Below, piece by piece: positions 59,601-64,000 of a stretch of 64,000 nucleotides of DNA. Position 1 is the first letter of the stretch; each line of letters begins with the position of its first letter. The stretch is from NCBI GenBank assembly GCA_947846985.1, contig CANTUZ010000021.1, forward strand, positions 1,914,711-1,978,710. The letters are read 5' to 3'. Origin of the DNA: Fratercula arctica (Eukaryota; Chordata; Aves; Charadriiformes; Alcidae). The notes beneath the pieces were generated by a model that was not told the DNA's origin, ran no database searches, and saw only the letters and a program-made list of their open reading frames with translations. The translations under genes were made by a program, and so were the position numbers.

Positions 59601-61288
59601 AGCTTCTCTGGGCAACCTGGGCCAGGGGCTCACCACCCTCGTGCAGGGGTTTGCACTCCCACTCTGCTCGTCTTTCTCTTTTTTGTTTTTCCTAATTTGA
59701 ATGTCTCAAGGTGGAAGATTTTCCCAGTGAATTAATTATTGCAGGAACATTTTCCTGATGAGAATAAGAAAGAGGAACCAGTGTAAAATATTTATGTCCT
59801 GTGCGTACGTGTATGTGAGAGCAGGAATGCAGGAATGCTTTTGCCAGCCAAGCATAAATGCAAAATTTTCTGTTGTGTGTCTGTCTGAGGAGGGTTTTTT
59901 AATATGCCTGGTTTATTTATCAGTGAGATCCCCGTCTGCGTGCTGTAACCCTCCCACTGACCGTGTTCCCAGCTTAGACACAGTGTGCACCTCCATTTTT
60001 CCCCTCTTCAGCAGCTTCTTCAGAAAGGCTGATTTGCTGAATGAAAGCGCCAGTGTGATGTATTTCCGTTCAGGCTTATTTTAGTCCGTTCAGTAACTCC
60101 TTCAGCGCACCCACTCCCCAGTAGAAAGGTTTATTGCCGCATCCGTTTCATAGGAACTGAAAATTCCGAGTGTCTAAAACATTGAGATTGATGCTTGGCT
60201 TGGATCGTGGGCTCTAAACAGAGAAGTGGTTAAGATTGCTGCATGCTTGTTCTATTTAGAACATGAATGCGGGTCCTGTTACAGTGAAAATGTCTTATTA
60301 CATTTTTGATTATGTCCATAAATCTTATGCAGAAAATTCATTGTTGCTTTTTGCAAACGTCTACTCACGTAATCAGCACTTTGCAAGGCTGGTAAATCTT
60401 GCAGAGAGCAGAATCTGATGCAGTTATTTTTGCGTTTCATTTGTAGTTGTCTCAGTTCCAATCTGCATTCTCTCTCGTAGTCTGAAAAGGAGTTTGGAGC
60501 CACAAGGGTAGGAAGAAATGATTGAACAGCAATTCCAGGCAGGAGTGGTGTTTGCACAAGCTGTGACAGTCAACTGTCTGCTGCTTTGGTAAATAATAAA
60601 ATTTGTTACAACTGGCTACAAAAATGATGGACAAGAACATCATTTGCAGAATTTTTAAATCTAGGTTTTCTGACTAAACAATTGATTACAGTTGGCTTCT
60701 TATGCGGAGTGTGAGCAAACCAAAGCTTTTCTTCCTCGCAAAAAAAATTGAAAATCAAACGCTGGAAGTGTGAATAATGGCACTGCCAAATTTGCAGGGG
60801 GACAATGGTGAGGTTTGTCGTGGTGCATCAGGTCGGTGGTGATGAAATGAACTTCTCACAATAGGTTTTTTTCAGTGTCTCACAAAATCATGCCTCTCAT
60901 ATTCATTTCCTTGGATTTTGAGGATCGCGATTCCTACAGAGGGTGTCTTGAGGCTCTCCTATCTATGATCAGTTTTATTAGAATTTAGATGGTAATTCTT
61001 TCTAAAACATGTTGAAGGTTGGCCTTCTTGAGAACCTGGGTGATAAGTCTGCATTTGTAAATTGTACTTTGTAATTCCAGGTACAAGATGATCTCGGAAT
61101 TCACTTGGCCGAACCACGACCTTCCTTCAGACAAAGACGCTGTGAAGAAGCTCATAGAGTGCCATGGATTTCAGCACGATGTCGCTTATGGCAAGACCAA
61201 GATTTTCATCCGCACGCCTCGAACTCTGTTCACCTTGGAGGAGCTGCATGCCAAGATGCTTGTGAGGATTGTCCTCTTCCTGCAGAAG
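26420..61288 (+). CDS. MYO1D: MYO1D (unconventional myosin-Id), motor-domain exons 2-16, partial gene
   Basis: Class I myosin heavy chain: a single-headed, ATP-driven actin motor that binds calmodulin on its neck and acidic membranes through a TH1 tail. In animals the MYO1D family acts at the cell cortex and endosomes and sets left-right chirality. Fifteen exons are visible: 26420-26628, 27474-27567, 28567-28732, 30270-30323, 31278-31373, 32427-32543, 33735-33938, 35099-35244, 35331-35445, 36160-36330, 41139-41209, 42960-43034, 44562-44694, 56306-56472 and 61081-61288. Together they give 2026 bases, all with GT-AG boundaries, compatible phases and no stop. In order they carry [29 protein letters not shown], the relay helix, the SH1/SH2 region, the converter and the start of IQ1. 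The first exon (about 31 residues) and the exons for IQ motifs and tail are outside the window. Residue numbers in the exon entries assume human-like numbering. MYO1G is the nearest paralogue; the match to MYO1D as I remember it is much closer. Confidence 0.97.
26629..27473 (+). other. MYO1D: Intron 2 of MYO1D
   Basis: 845 bases, GT-AG. A T-rich tract (27431-27439) lies upstream of the acceptor. Nothing else recognised. Confidence 0.95.
27474..27567 (+). CDS. MYO1D: MYO1D exon 3 (P-loop)
   Basis: Encodes GESGAGKT, the Walker A/P-loop that grips the ATP phosphates (about residues 102-109), followed by [14 protein letters not shown] and the short loop 1. The Gly codon is split across the preceding intron and the final Arg codon is split 2+1 into exon 4. 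Length is 94 bases. The acceptor is ccctcag and the donor is gtaagg. Intron 3 begins directly after it and holds a reverse-oriented CR1 only about 70 bases downstream of the donor. Confidence 0.97.
27568..28566 (+). other. MYO1D: Intron 3 of MYO1D
   Basis: 999 bases, GT-AG. Its 5' third is occupied by a reverse-oriented CR1 (27639-27900). Nothing else recognised. Confidence 0.95.
27639..27900 (-). mobile_element. CR1 LINE, 5'-truncated, young subfamily
   Basis: Starts atagaatcacagactggttt and continues ggaagggaccttaaagccca, the reverse complement of a CR1 3' end. About 260 bases, cut at the 5' side, with no coding part. A central block of roughly 100 bases is the same as in the copies at 46305-46866 and 59450-59645, so these belong to one subfamily. 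It lies about 70 bases inside intron 3. Confidence 0.94.
28567..28732 (+). CDS. MYO1D: MYO1D exon 4 (switch I)
   Basis: Encodes about residues 134-188. It contains [15 protein letters not shown], the switch I region whose SSR motif closes on the gamma phosphate, and runs to NNYLLEK. The exon has 166 bases, starts by completing the split Arg codon and ends in phase 0. The acceptor is tactgcag and the donor is gtaagc. All catalytic switch I residues are present. Confidence 0.97.
28733..30269 (+). other. MYO1D: Intron 4 of MYO1D
   Basis: 1537 bases, ending in the 11-C tract before exon 5. No repeat or gene recognised inside. Confidence 0.95.
30270..30323 (+). CDS. MYO1D: MYO1D exon 5
   Basis: A 54-base, phase 0-0 exon for 18 residues including the [10 protein letters not shown] block conserved in all myosins (GERNFHIFYQ in myosin II). 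It sits on the helix and strand after switch I. Its acceptor tract is unusual: a run of 11 C directly before the AG at 30268-30269. The donor is gtttgt, weaker than its neighbours. Small size, a C-only tract and a non-consensus donor make it the exon most open to skipping in this set, by inference only. Confidence 0.95.
30324..31277 (+). other. MYO1D: Intron 5 of MYO1D
   Basis: 954 bases, GT-AG. It has a T run followed by a G run near 30692-30712. Nothing else recognised. Confidence 0.94.
31278..31373 (+). CDS. MYO1D: MYO1D exon 6
   Basis: A 96-base, phase 0-0 exon for about residues 207-238, starting [15 protein letters not shown]. This upper 50-kDa subdomain segment is variable between class I myosins, and this copy differs from human mainly in its second half ([15 protein letters not shown]). 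The acceptor is ttgtacag and the donor is gtgagg. Confidence 0.94.
31374..32426 (+). other. MYO1D: Intron 6 of MYO1D
   Basis: 1053 bases, GT-AG. It contains a 17-base T run at 31723-31739. Nothing else recognised. Confidence 0.94.
31723..31739 (+). repeat. T17 homopolymer
   Basis: Uninterrupted T run in intron 6. Confidence 0.95.
32427..32543 (+). CDS. MYO1D: MYO1D exon 7
   Basis: A 117-base, phase 0-0 exon for about residues 239-277: CSINDGAEF, then [13 protein letters not shown] and [11 protein letters not shown]. The last block is the conserved helix leading into the GN(L/I) turn of myosin motors. The acceptor is cccctcag and the donor is gtaagc. The reading frame stays open past the donor to about 32690, but the downstream residues are not myosin-like, so the exon ends at the GT. 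Confidence 0.96.
32544..33734 (+). other. MYO1D: Intron 7 of MYO1D
   Basis: 1191 bases, GT-AG. It contains a T-rich tract at 33130-33160. Nothing else recognised. Confidence 0.94.
33735..33938 (+). CDS. MYO1D: MYO1D exon 8 (TEDS-site loop)
   Basis: A 204-base, phase 0-0 exon for about residues 278-345. It contains the cardiomyopathy-loop region [13 protein letters not shown] and ends in DAFAK, the equivalent of DALAK. Counting 16 residues back from the D of DAFAK gives an Asp (about residue 325). By the TEDS rule an acidic residue here means the motor does not need heavy-chain phosphorylation for activity, as in most vertebrate class I myosins. The acceptor is ctcgcag and the donor is gtgagt. 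Confidence 0.96.
33939..35098 (+). other. MYO1D: Intron 8 of MYO1D
   Basis: 1160 bases, GT-AG. A GC- and CpG-rich patch lies near 34225-34330. Nothing else recognised. Confidence 0.94.
35099..35244 (+). CDS. MYO1D: MYO1D exon 9 (switch II)
   Basis: Encodes about residues 346-393 and two bases of the next codon. It contains [16 protein letters not shown], where DIYGFE is switch II, whose Gly senses the gamma phosphate and couples hydrolysis to the relay helix. The acceptor is tggcag and the donor is gtgagc. It is separated from exon 10 by an intron of only 86 bases. Confidence 0.97.
35245..35330 (+). other. MYO1D: Intron 9 of MYO1D, 86 bases
   Basis: A very short GT-AG intron between the switch II and relay-helix exons, close to the minimum size for vertebrate introns. 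The pyrimidine tract and tttttgcag acceptor are strong. Confidence 0.96.
35331..35445 (+). CDS. MYO1D: MYO1D exon 10 (relay helix)
   Basis: A 115-base exon for about residues 395-432. It covers [17 protein letters not shown] and [13 protein letters not shown], the relay helix that carries switch II movement to the converter. It starts with one base completing the Ser codon begun in exon 9 and ends in phase 0. The acceptor is tttttgcag and the donor is gtgagt. As far as I can recall, this exon is essentially unchanged from human. Confidence 0.97.
35446..36159 (+). other. MYO1D: Intron 10 of MYO1D
   Basis: 714 bases, GT-AG. No repeat or gene recognised. Confidence 0.94.
36160..36330 (+). CDS. 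MYO1D: MYO1D exon 11 (relay loop region)
   Basis: A 171-base, phase 0-0 exon for about residues 433-489: [30 protein letters not shown] and HAHFSSRK. It forms the relay loop and the part of the lower 50-kDa domain leading to the actin-binding surface. The acceptor is gttttacag and the donor is gtagtg (weaker). It is the last of the compact 5' cluster; the next exon is 4.8 kb away. Confidence 0.97.
37436..37460 (+). repeat. G-run tract, intron 11
   Basis: Runs of 7, 6 and 10 G separated by single A and C bases. They satisfy the spacing for a G-quadruplex on the sense (RNA-like) strand. Confidence 0.9.
38843..38893 (+). mobile_element. CR1 3'-end relic
   Basis: The run gatgatctccagaggtccct followed by tccaacccctatcattctgtga is a sense-oriented CR1 3' terminus. 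Upstream sequence to about 38640 may be the same element but is too eroded to call. Confidence 0.8.
38933..38948 (+). repeat. T16 homopolymer
   Basis: T run between the sense CR1 end and the ancient reverse CR1 in intron 11. Confidence 0.9.
39000..39745 (-). mobile_element. Ancient CR1/L3-like LINE relic
   Basis: Phrases in order match the reverse complement of old amniote CR1 reverse-transcriptase sequence: ccttttccagttctcctgca, then cttcctgcagttcttcacag, then ggaaccttgtgaaaaggctt and atagaaatccaagcagacta. All reading frames are broken. It is much more diverged than the other CR1 copies here. Boundaries are approximate, and the 3' limit could extend further. Confidence 0.7.
39827..39861 (+). 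repeat. 20-bp tandem duplication
   Basis: The word ccggtagcaacagtt occurs at 39827-39841 and 39847-39861, a head-to-tail duplication with period 20. Confidence 0.9.
40181..40222 (+). repeat. T-rich low-complexity tract
   Basis: TTTTA-type units, about 40 bases, intron 11. Confidence 0.9.
41139..41209 (+). CDS. MYO1D: MYO1D exon 12
   Basis: A 71-base exon for about residues 490-512 plus two bases, containing [14 protein letters not shown], the conserved HYAG block of myosin motors. The split codon joins AT to T from exon 13, giving Ile where human has Val. The acceptor is ttctag and the donor is gtgagt. It is short and isolated between two long introns. Confidence 0.95.
41210..42959 (+). other. 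MYO1D: Intron 12 of MYO1D
   Basis: 1750 bases, GT-AG, with a G-run/A-run tract at 41429-41502. Nothing else recognised. Confidence 0.94.
41429..41502 (+). repeat. G-run tract followed by A-runs, intron 12
   Basis: Runs of 10 and 7 G separated by a T, then GGGG blocks alternating with A7 and A11 runs. Potential G-quadruplex on the sense strand, 220 bases downstream of the exon 12 donor. Confidence 0.9.
42960..43034 (+). CDS. MYO1D: MYO1D exon 13
   Basis: A 75-base exon for about residues 514-537 plus split codons at both ends. It contains [18 protein letters not shown], the conserved DKNKD segment of the lower 50-kDa domain near the actin interface. A strong pyrimidine tract precedes the acceptor ttttccag. 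The donor is gtagga. Confidence 0.96.
43035..44561 (+). other. MYO1D: Intron 13 of MYO1D
   Basis: 1527 bases, GT-AG. No repeat or gene recognised. Confidence 0.94.
44562..44694 (+). CDS. MYO1D: MYO1D exon 14 (loop 2 region)
   Basis: A 133-base exon for about residues 539-582. It contains [20 protein letters not shown], the short class I loop 2 that makes electrostatic contact with actin, then [16 protein letters not shown]. It completes the split Ser codon and ends in phase 0. The acceptor is tttttttag and the donor is gtaaat. The following intron is the longest complete one in the window. Confidence 0.96.
46305..46866 (+). mobile_element. CR1 LINE, 5'-truncated, young subfamily
   Basis: Sense-oriented CR1 3' part: the end of the ORF2 region (gagggaggggattctggccc), the 3' UTR phrases ctgagagagctgggggggtt and agatattaggaagaaatttt, and an end at cattctgtgactctata. 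Open frames inside it on both strands (up to about 200 codons) are by-products of GC richness. It is the longest copy of the subfamily also seen at 27639, 55962 and 59450. Confidence 0.95.
48165..49578 (+). mobile_element. CR1 LINE with partial reverse transcriptase, 5'-truncated
   Basis: About 1.4 kb, sense-oriented. The 5' 0.9 kb encodes the C-terminal part of a CR1 ORF2 reverse transcriptase; the rest is 3' UTR ending in gattctatgattc, the classic CR1 terminal octamer repeat. Its 3' UTR differs from that of the 46305 copy, so it is another subfamily. Upstream coding (endonuclease and N-terminal RT) is missing. Confidence 0.95.
48170..49163 (+). pseudogene. CR1 ORF2 reverse-transcriptase fragment, broken
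   Basis: The frame open from 48129 shows RT motifs: [57 protein letters not shown] and [10 protein letters not shown]. The FADD active site is intact, but the usual Asp of the KAFD motif is Asn. After [17 protein letters not shown] the normal CR1 reading shifts: the expected [12 protein letters not shown] block lies in a different frame (open from 48940), so at least one frameshift lies between about 48850 and 48960. Non-functional. Confidence 0.9.
51081..51114 (+). repeat. T-rich low-complexity tract
   Basis: Interrupted T runs followed by a CT-rich stretch to about 51180, intron 14. Confidence 0.9.
52072..52125 (-). mobile_element. CR1 3'-end relic
   Basis: The phrase tagaatcatttaggttggaa followed by aagacctttaagatcatcaa and gtccaacc is the reverse complement of a CR1 3' end of a distinct subfamily. 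About 54 bases are recognisable. Confidence 0.85.
53069..53107 (+). repeat. 16-bp tandem repeat
   Basis: gtgtcctggggaacct twice without difference (53069-53084, 53085-53100) and then seven bases of a third copy. Confidence 0.93.
53888..53960 (-). mobile_element. CR1 3'-end relic with internal duplication
   Basis: The segment atcatagaaaatagggctaa is present twice (53890-53909 and 53921-53940), 31 bases apart, followed by agggaaccttgggaattta, which resembles a reverse CR1 3' end. The duplication is clear; the CR1 assignment is moderate. Confidence 0.55.
54430..54970 (-). mobile_element. Ancient CR1/L3-like LINE relic
   Basis: Reverse-oriented old CR1 reverse-transcriptase phrases are recognisable in order: ggaactttgcatttgtcctc, then ccagaccactcctcccattt, then catattgcctgcagatctag, and gtgcttatgaaaggtgacat. 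No open frame survives. Age and style match the relic at 39000. Boundaries are approximate. Confidence 0.7.
55962..56095 (+). mobile_element. CR1 3' fragment, young subfamily
   Basis: Sense-oriented, only the last 134 bases of the element: ttcaaggccaggttggacgg through aaccagtctgtgattctgtg. It ends 210 bases upstream of the exon 15 acceptor. Its first roughly 60 bases match the reverse complement of the copy at 59450 without difference. Confidence 0.93.
56306..56472 (+). CDS. MYO1D: MYO1D exon 15 (SH1/SH2 region)
   Basis: A 167-base exon for about residues 583-637 plus two bases. It begins [16 protein letters not shown], continues [24 protein letters not shown] and ends at the start of the converter. 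This is the SH2/SH1 helix and force-transmission region. The acceptor is cccttag and the donor is gtaaga. A + oriented CR1 fragment ends about 210 bases upstream, and a - oriented CR1 of the same subfamily lies 3 kb downstream, so the exon sits inside an inverted repeat. Confidence 0.97.
57721..57773 (+). repeat. Facing A15 and T13 runs
   Basis: An A run (57721-57735) and a T run (57761-57773) are separated by 25 bases, so the transcript could fold into an A-U hairpin. They account for the Phe- and Lys-rich parts of the antisense open frame that covers them. Confidence 0.9.
58234..58320 (+). repeat. TG/TA-rich microsatellite-like tract
   Basis: Alternating purine-pyrimidine sequence (atatgtgtgtgtatgtatgt, later atatatatgtatgcacgtgt) interrupted by unique bases. 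Confidence 0.85.
59450..59645 (-). mobile_element. CR1 3' fragment, young subfamily, reverse
   Basis: Starts tcacagaatcacagactggt and runs through cttctctgggcaacctgggc, the reverse complement of the CR1 3' end. About 196 bases, 5'-truncated. Same subfamily as 27639, 46305 and 55962. Confidence 0.94.
61081..61288 (+). CDS. MYO1D: MYO1D exon 16 (converter and start of lever arm)
   Basis: A 208-base exon for about residues 639-707. It contains [20 protein letters not shown], then the [20 protein letters not shown] converter block, and ends RIVLFLQK, the first half of IQ1. Calmodulin would bind the motif completed by the next exon. The acceptor is attccag and the donor is gtaaag. Substitutions such as CHGFQHD differ from human. 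No exon 17 is found before the end of the window. Confidence 0.97.
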
Positions 61289-64000
61289 GTAAAGCTTAGT
61301 TTACAGCACCAAAAACTCCGTTCGAGTTCCTTTGCTCCCTTTTCAGTCTCACTTGCGAAAGTGACAAGTCTGCATAAATTCTGGAATACTGCAGTTTGAT
61401 TATTACTTCATTTTTTTAAAGCTCTTTCAGTAGTGCTCTCTGTAGCTGCACTGTAGGTCTTGATGTGGTGTGATGTACTGTGAGCTGTAGGACCTATAAG
61501 ATTATTGGATACTGTTTAAAAAACTTGTGCTTTACTCAGTGAGGGTAGCCTACCTAGAAACTTAGAGGAGCTTTTGTGGATGAATGTATTAGTGATGGAC
61601 AATGGATGTTGAGACAGTCTTACTTGTGTAAAAGTTTATTAGTGGGTCTGTAGCTGATGGCGTACATCAACTTTAATGGTAACACTCCTGAGGGTGCAGG
61701 GAAAGGAGTGAGAGGGCAAGACAGAGTGAGAAAGGGACAGGGAAAACTGTCCCCAGAGGCCAGCTAGGAAGAGAAGGGACAGGATTCCCCAGTGAGCATC
61801 CTCCCAGAGTGTCCTTTCTGGTGCAGCACGTGATCTCCCTCATCATACTATTCCATTAATAATTATTGAGCTTTTTTCAGGACCTGAGCGAAACCCCTGT
61901 TGTTCTTTCTTATGTTAGTGCTGACTGGAGCATACAAGGGCCGGGGGCAGCTGCTTGTGCGTATTGGTTTGTTAAGCTTTGAGCATCCATATTATTGAGT
62001 CCCCTCACGTAAACCAAAAAATACAGCCGAGGGGTGCAGAAAGAAGGGATGGACGATTTGCACACCAGTGGCAATCACTTCCCGCAAGAACCTGCCAAAA
62101 CAGACAATATTGGGGTTTGCAGGTGCAGGCCTAGGAGAGTTACAGCACAGGAGGAAGGGAAAACACTGCCCCAGCAGCTTGAGTGAAGGGGTAACAGAGG
62201 GAAAGGCACTCTACAGGACAGAAAATAAGAGGCCCTTAGCATTACAAAGGGTAAGACACCTGAGGCACTGAGCAACAGGACCTGCGTGCTTCTCTTTCCT
62301 CTCTGAACCTGGGATTTGAGCTCGAGATCTTTCTGCTTTTACCCTTAAGATAAGTAATTTTGCATTCTGTGACTTCAGGGCAAACACATTCTCAGACTTC
62401 GCTCACAAAGGTGCTCCTGTAAGCCACGGGAGTTTGTTGTGACTTGGCTAGCTCCTAAATCATTTAGGTGCCTTTTGGGGCCACAACAACACAATAGAAG
62501 GTGGTTTTGTAACCTCAAAACCAACACACACCGGAGGGGAAAAAATACAAGAGCTGGTTTTAGTATTTGCTGAAAACTGTGTCCTGTATGAGTGGGGTCT
62601 GTCTAGCAAGCGGCAACAGCTTCTGATTTGCGCAGCAACAGAAATGGTGGAACGGACTTTGGCCCAACTAACAGGGACTGTTGACTAGTTCAAGATTTTT
62701 AGAAATGTATTTCTTAAAACACGTTTTTCCTTTGTCATTCTTGGAACTCGGGGAAACAATGGAACTTCTGAAACCCTTTTTGCCCGTCAGAAATAGAAAC
62801 TGCTGACAGATGGTATAAAAACCGCGCGGAGAAAAAGCCTGCTCTAAAGCTGTGCACTTAACATAAGTTTGCACAAACTTTCTAAACCTGATGGGCTCAA
62901 TCGCTTTTGGTGAAGACTAAGACCCTGAAGGAAAATTTATCCACTGCAAGCTTTAATATTGTTGTGAAACACTCACATTTTTTGTGTTTACAATGTGTTT
63001 GATAAGATTTCCTTTCTGGAAAACAACAAAATTTGACCAGAATGGAAGGAGAAAGTGTTAAGTCCAGGGCTGCATCTCTGTTGGTATTTGTTGTGCCAGA
63101 TTGCCTGGTTTATCTTTAGTAAGGAATTTTGTCAGTTTTGGATATATGTACGTGATTAGTTTTTCTGGAAATGCAAAGCTCAGGCTGCTCAAAGCACGCA
63201 GGACCTGCCTGGTTTTGAGCTTTGTGGTTCAGCGTTTTCCTTTCCTTTTTGTAGCAGTATTGTGCTTGCCCTGCTGATGGGCTTCACAACAGCCTTCTTG
63301 GACGACTCGTCACCTCCTTCCAGGTCTTTTCCCTGGAAATGGCAGCATTCTTTCCCAAAAGTGTATTGTGGCTGCTTCTTTTGGAGTGAAACGGGGCTGA
63401 TCTGTGGGGTCTCTCATACACCTCTGTTAGTGTTTTTCTGGATTATTAGTTGCACTTCCACTGTGCTCGCTGTGGTTCTTCGGGAGGAGTTCCCCTCTCT
63501 GCAGCCACTTTTCTAAGCGTGTTGGACTTATTTGGTGCCTTCAGTGAGTTCACTGGGTCATGCCATTAATCTGGAGTCTCTCTTTCTTCCCAAAGTGGTA
63601 TGAGGCAAGCTAATGAGCTCCTGGTTGAATAAAGCTGCAGGAGGGACACCTCACTCCCAGGTGACCCCCATTTTCATATGAGAAGTCTGAGGAATTGAGA
63701 GGGAACCCTTTTTGAAATTGAAAGGTGCAGTTACTGAAGGATAATTGAAAAGACCCAGCCCGTCTGTGCTGTGGAAACATGACGTCTCACTGCAGGGTGA
63801 GCACTGGAGCTCCTCCTTCAGATAAAATCCACCGAACAGTGTGAGGCACAATTTGAACAGCAACGTGTCTGGTTTCGTGAGTTTGCTGGCCTTGCCTTTA
63901 GATGGAAACTTCAGAATTGTCTAGTCAGGGCTGGGCTCAGCAGCCTCGAAGGAGAGCAGGGTTAAATGTTTTTTGCCTCTAGAAGGTAAGAGCCTGGTTA
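61289..64000 (+). other. MYO1D: Intron 16 of MYO1D (5' portion)
   Basis: The intron continues past the window end. I looked for the exon completing IQ1 (a block like VWRGTLARMRY) and did not find it. No repeat was recognised. Confidence 0.88.

Larger units (their letters stand above)
56473..61080 (+). other. MYO1D: Intron 15 of MYO1D
   Basis: 4608 bases, GT-AG. It contains facing A15 and T13 runs (57721-57773), a TG/TA-rich tract (58234-58320), a long antisense open frame (57526-58461) and a reverse-oriented CR1 (59450-59645). Nothing else recognised. Confidence 0.94.

Noticed and set aside
61289..64000. Search for the exon completing IQ1
   Set aside because: No acceptor followed by a VWRG-like or IQ-like reading was found; the next exon must lie beyond the window.
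1..64000. CRISPR arrays, operons, insertion sequences, rRNA or intact tRNA genes
   Set aside because: None seen; the window is an intron-rich vertebrate locus.

Overview
The window is vertebrate nuclear DNA, almost certainly from a bird. It carries 15 consecutive coding exons of one unconventional class I myosin gene, MYO1D, on the + strand. These are spread over about 35 kb and separated by GT-AG introns. The interspersed repeats are nearly all CR1-type LINEs with the 3' ends typical of birds; no mammalian-type SINE or L1 is visible. No bacterial, plasmid or phage feature is present. The exact bird cannot be named from the sequence.

Layout. Positions 1-26419 read as the 3' part of a very long first intron: no exon, few repeats, one 52-bp minisatellite and a few short CR1 scraps. 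Positions 26420-36330 hold ten compact exons (2 to 11) with introns of 86 to 1537 bp. They encode the nucleotide-binding core of the motor: purine loop, P-loop, switch I, TEDS-site loop, switch II and relay. Introns then become long. Exon 12 is at 41139, exon 13 at 42960, exon 14 at 44562, exon 15 at 56306 and exon 16 at 61081. Intron 14 (11.6 kb) is the main repeat trap: a 5'-truncated CR1, a longer CR1 with a broken reverse-transcriptase frame, a further short CR1 and an eroded ancient CR1. Positions 61289-64000 are intron 16. The rest of the lever arm (IQ motifs) and the TH1 tail lie beyond the window, and exon 1 lies before it.

The 15 exons give 2026 coding bases with no stop and with matching phases at all 14 junctions. 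They correspond to about residues 32-707 of a protein of roughly 1000 residues, so the locus looks functional. MYO1D is an actin-based membrane motor; in flies (Myo31DF), fish and frogs the family sets left-right asymmetry.

The most interesting non-exonic signals are: (a) oppositely oriented, nearly identical CR1 copies flanking exon 15, and a second pair flanking exons 4-14, which could pair in the pre-mRNA; (b) an antisense, protein-like stretch at 47254-47758 in two adjacent frames, which I cannot identify; (c) a 311-codon antisense open frame in intron 15; (d) the intron 1 minisatellite and palindromic clusters; (e) G-run tracts in introns 11 and 12. I found no convincing new multi-gene system.
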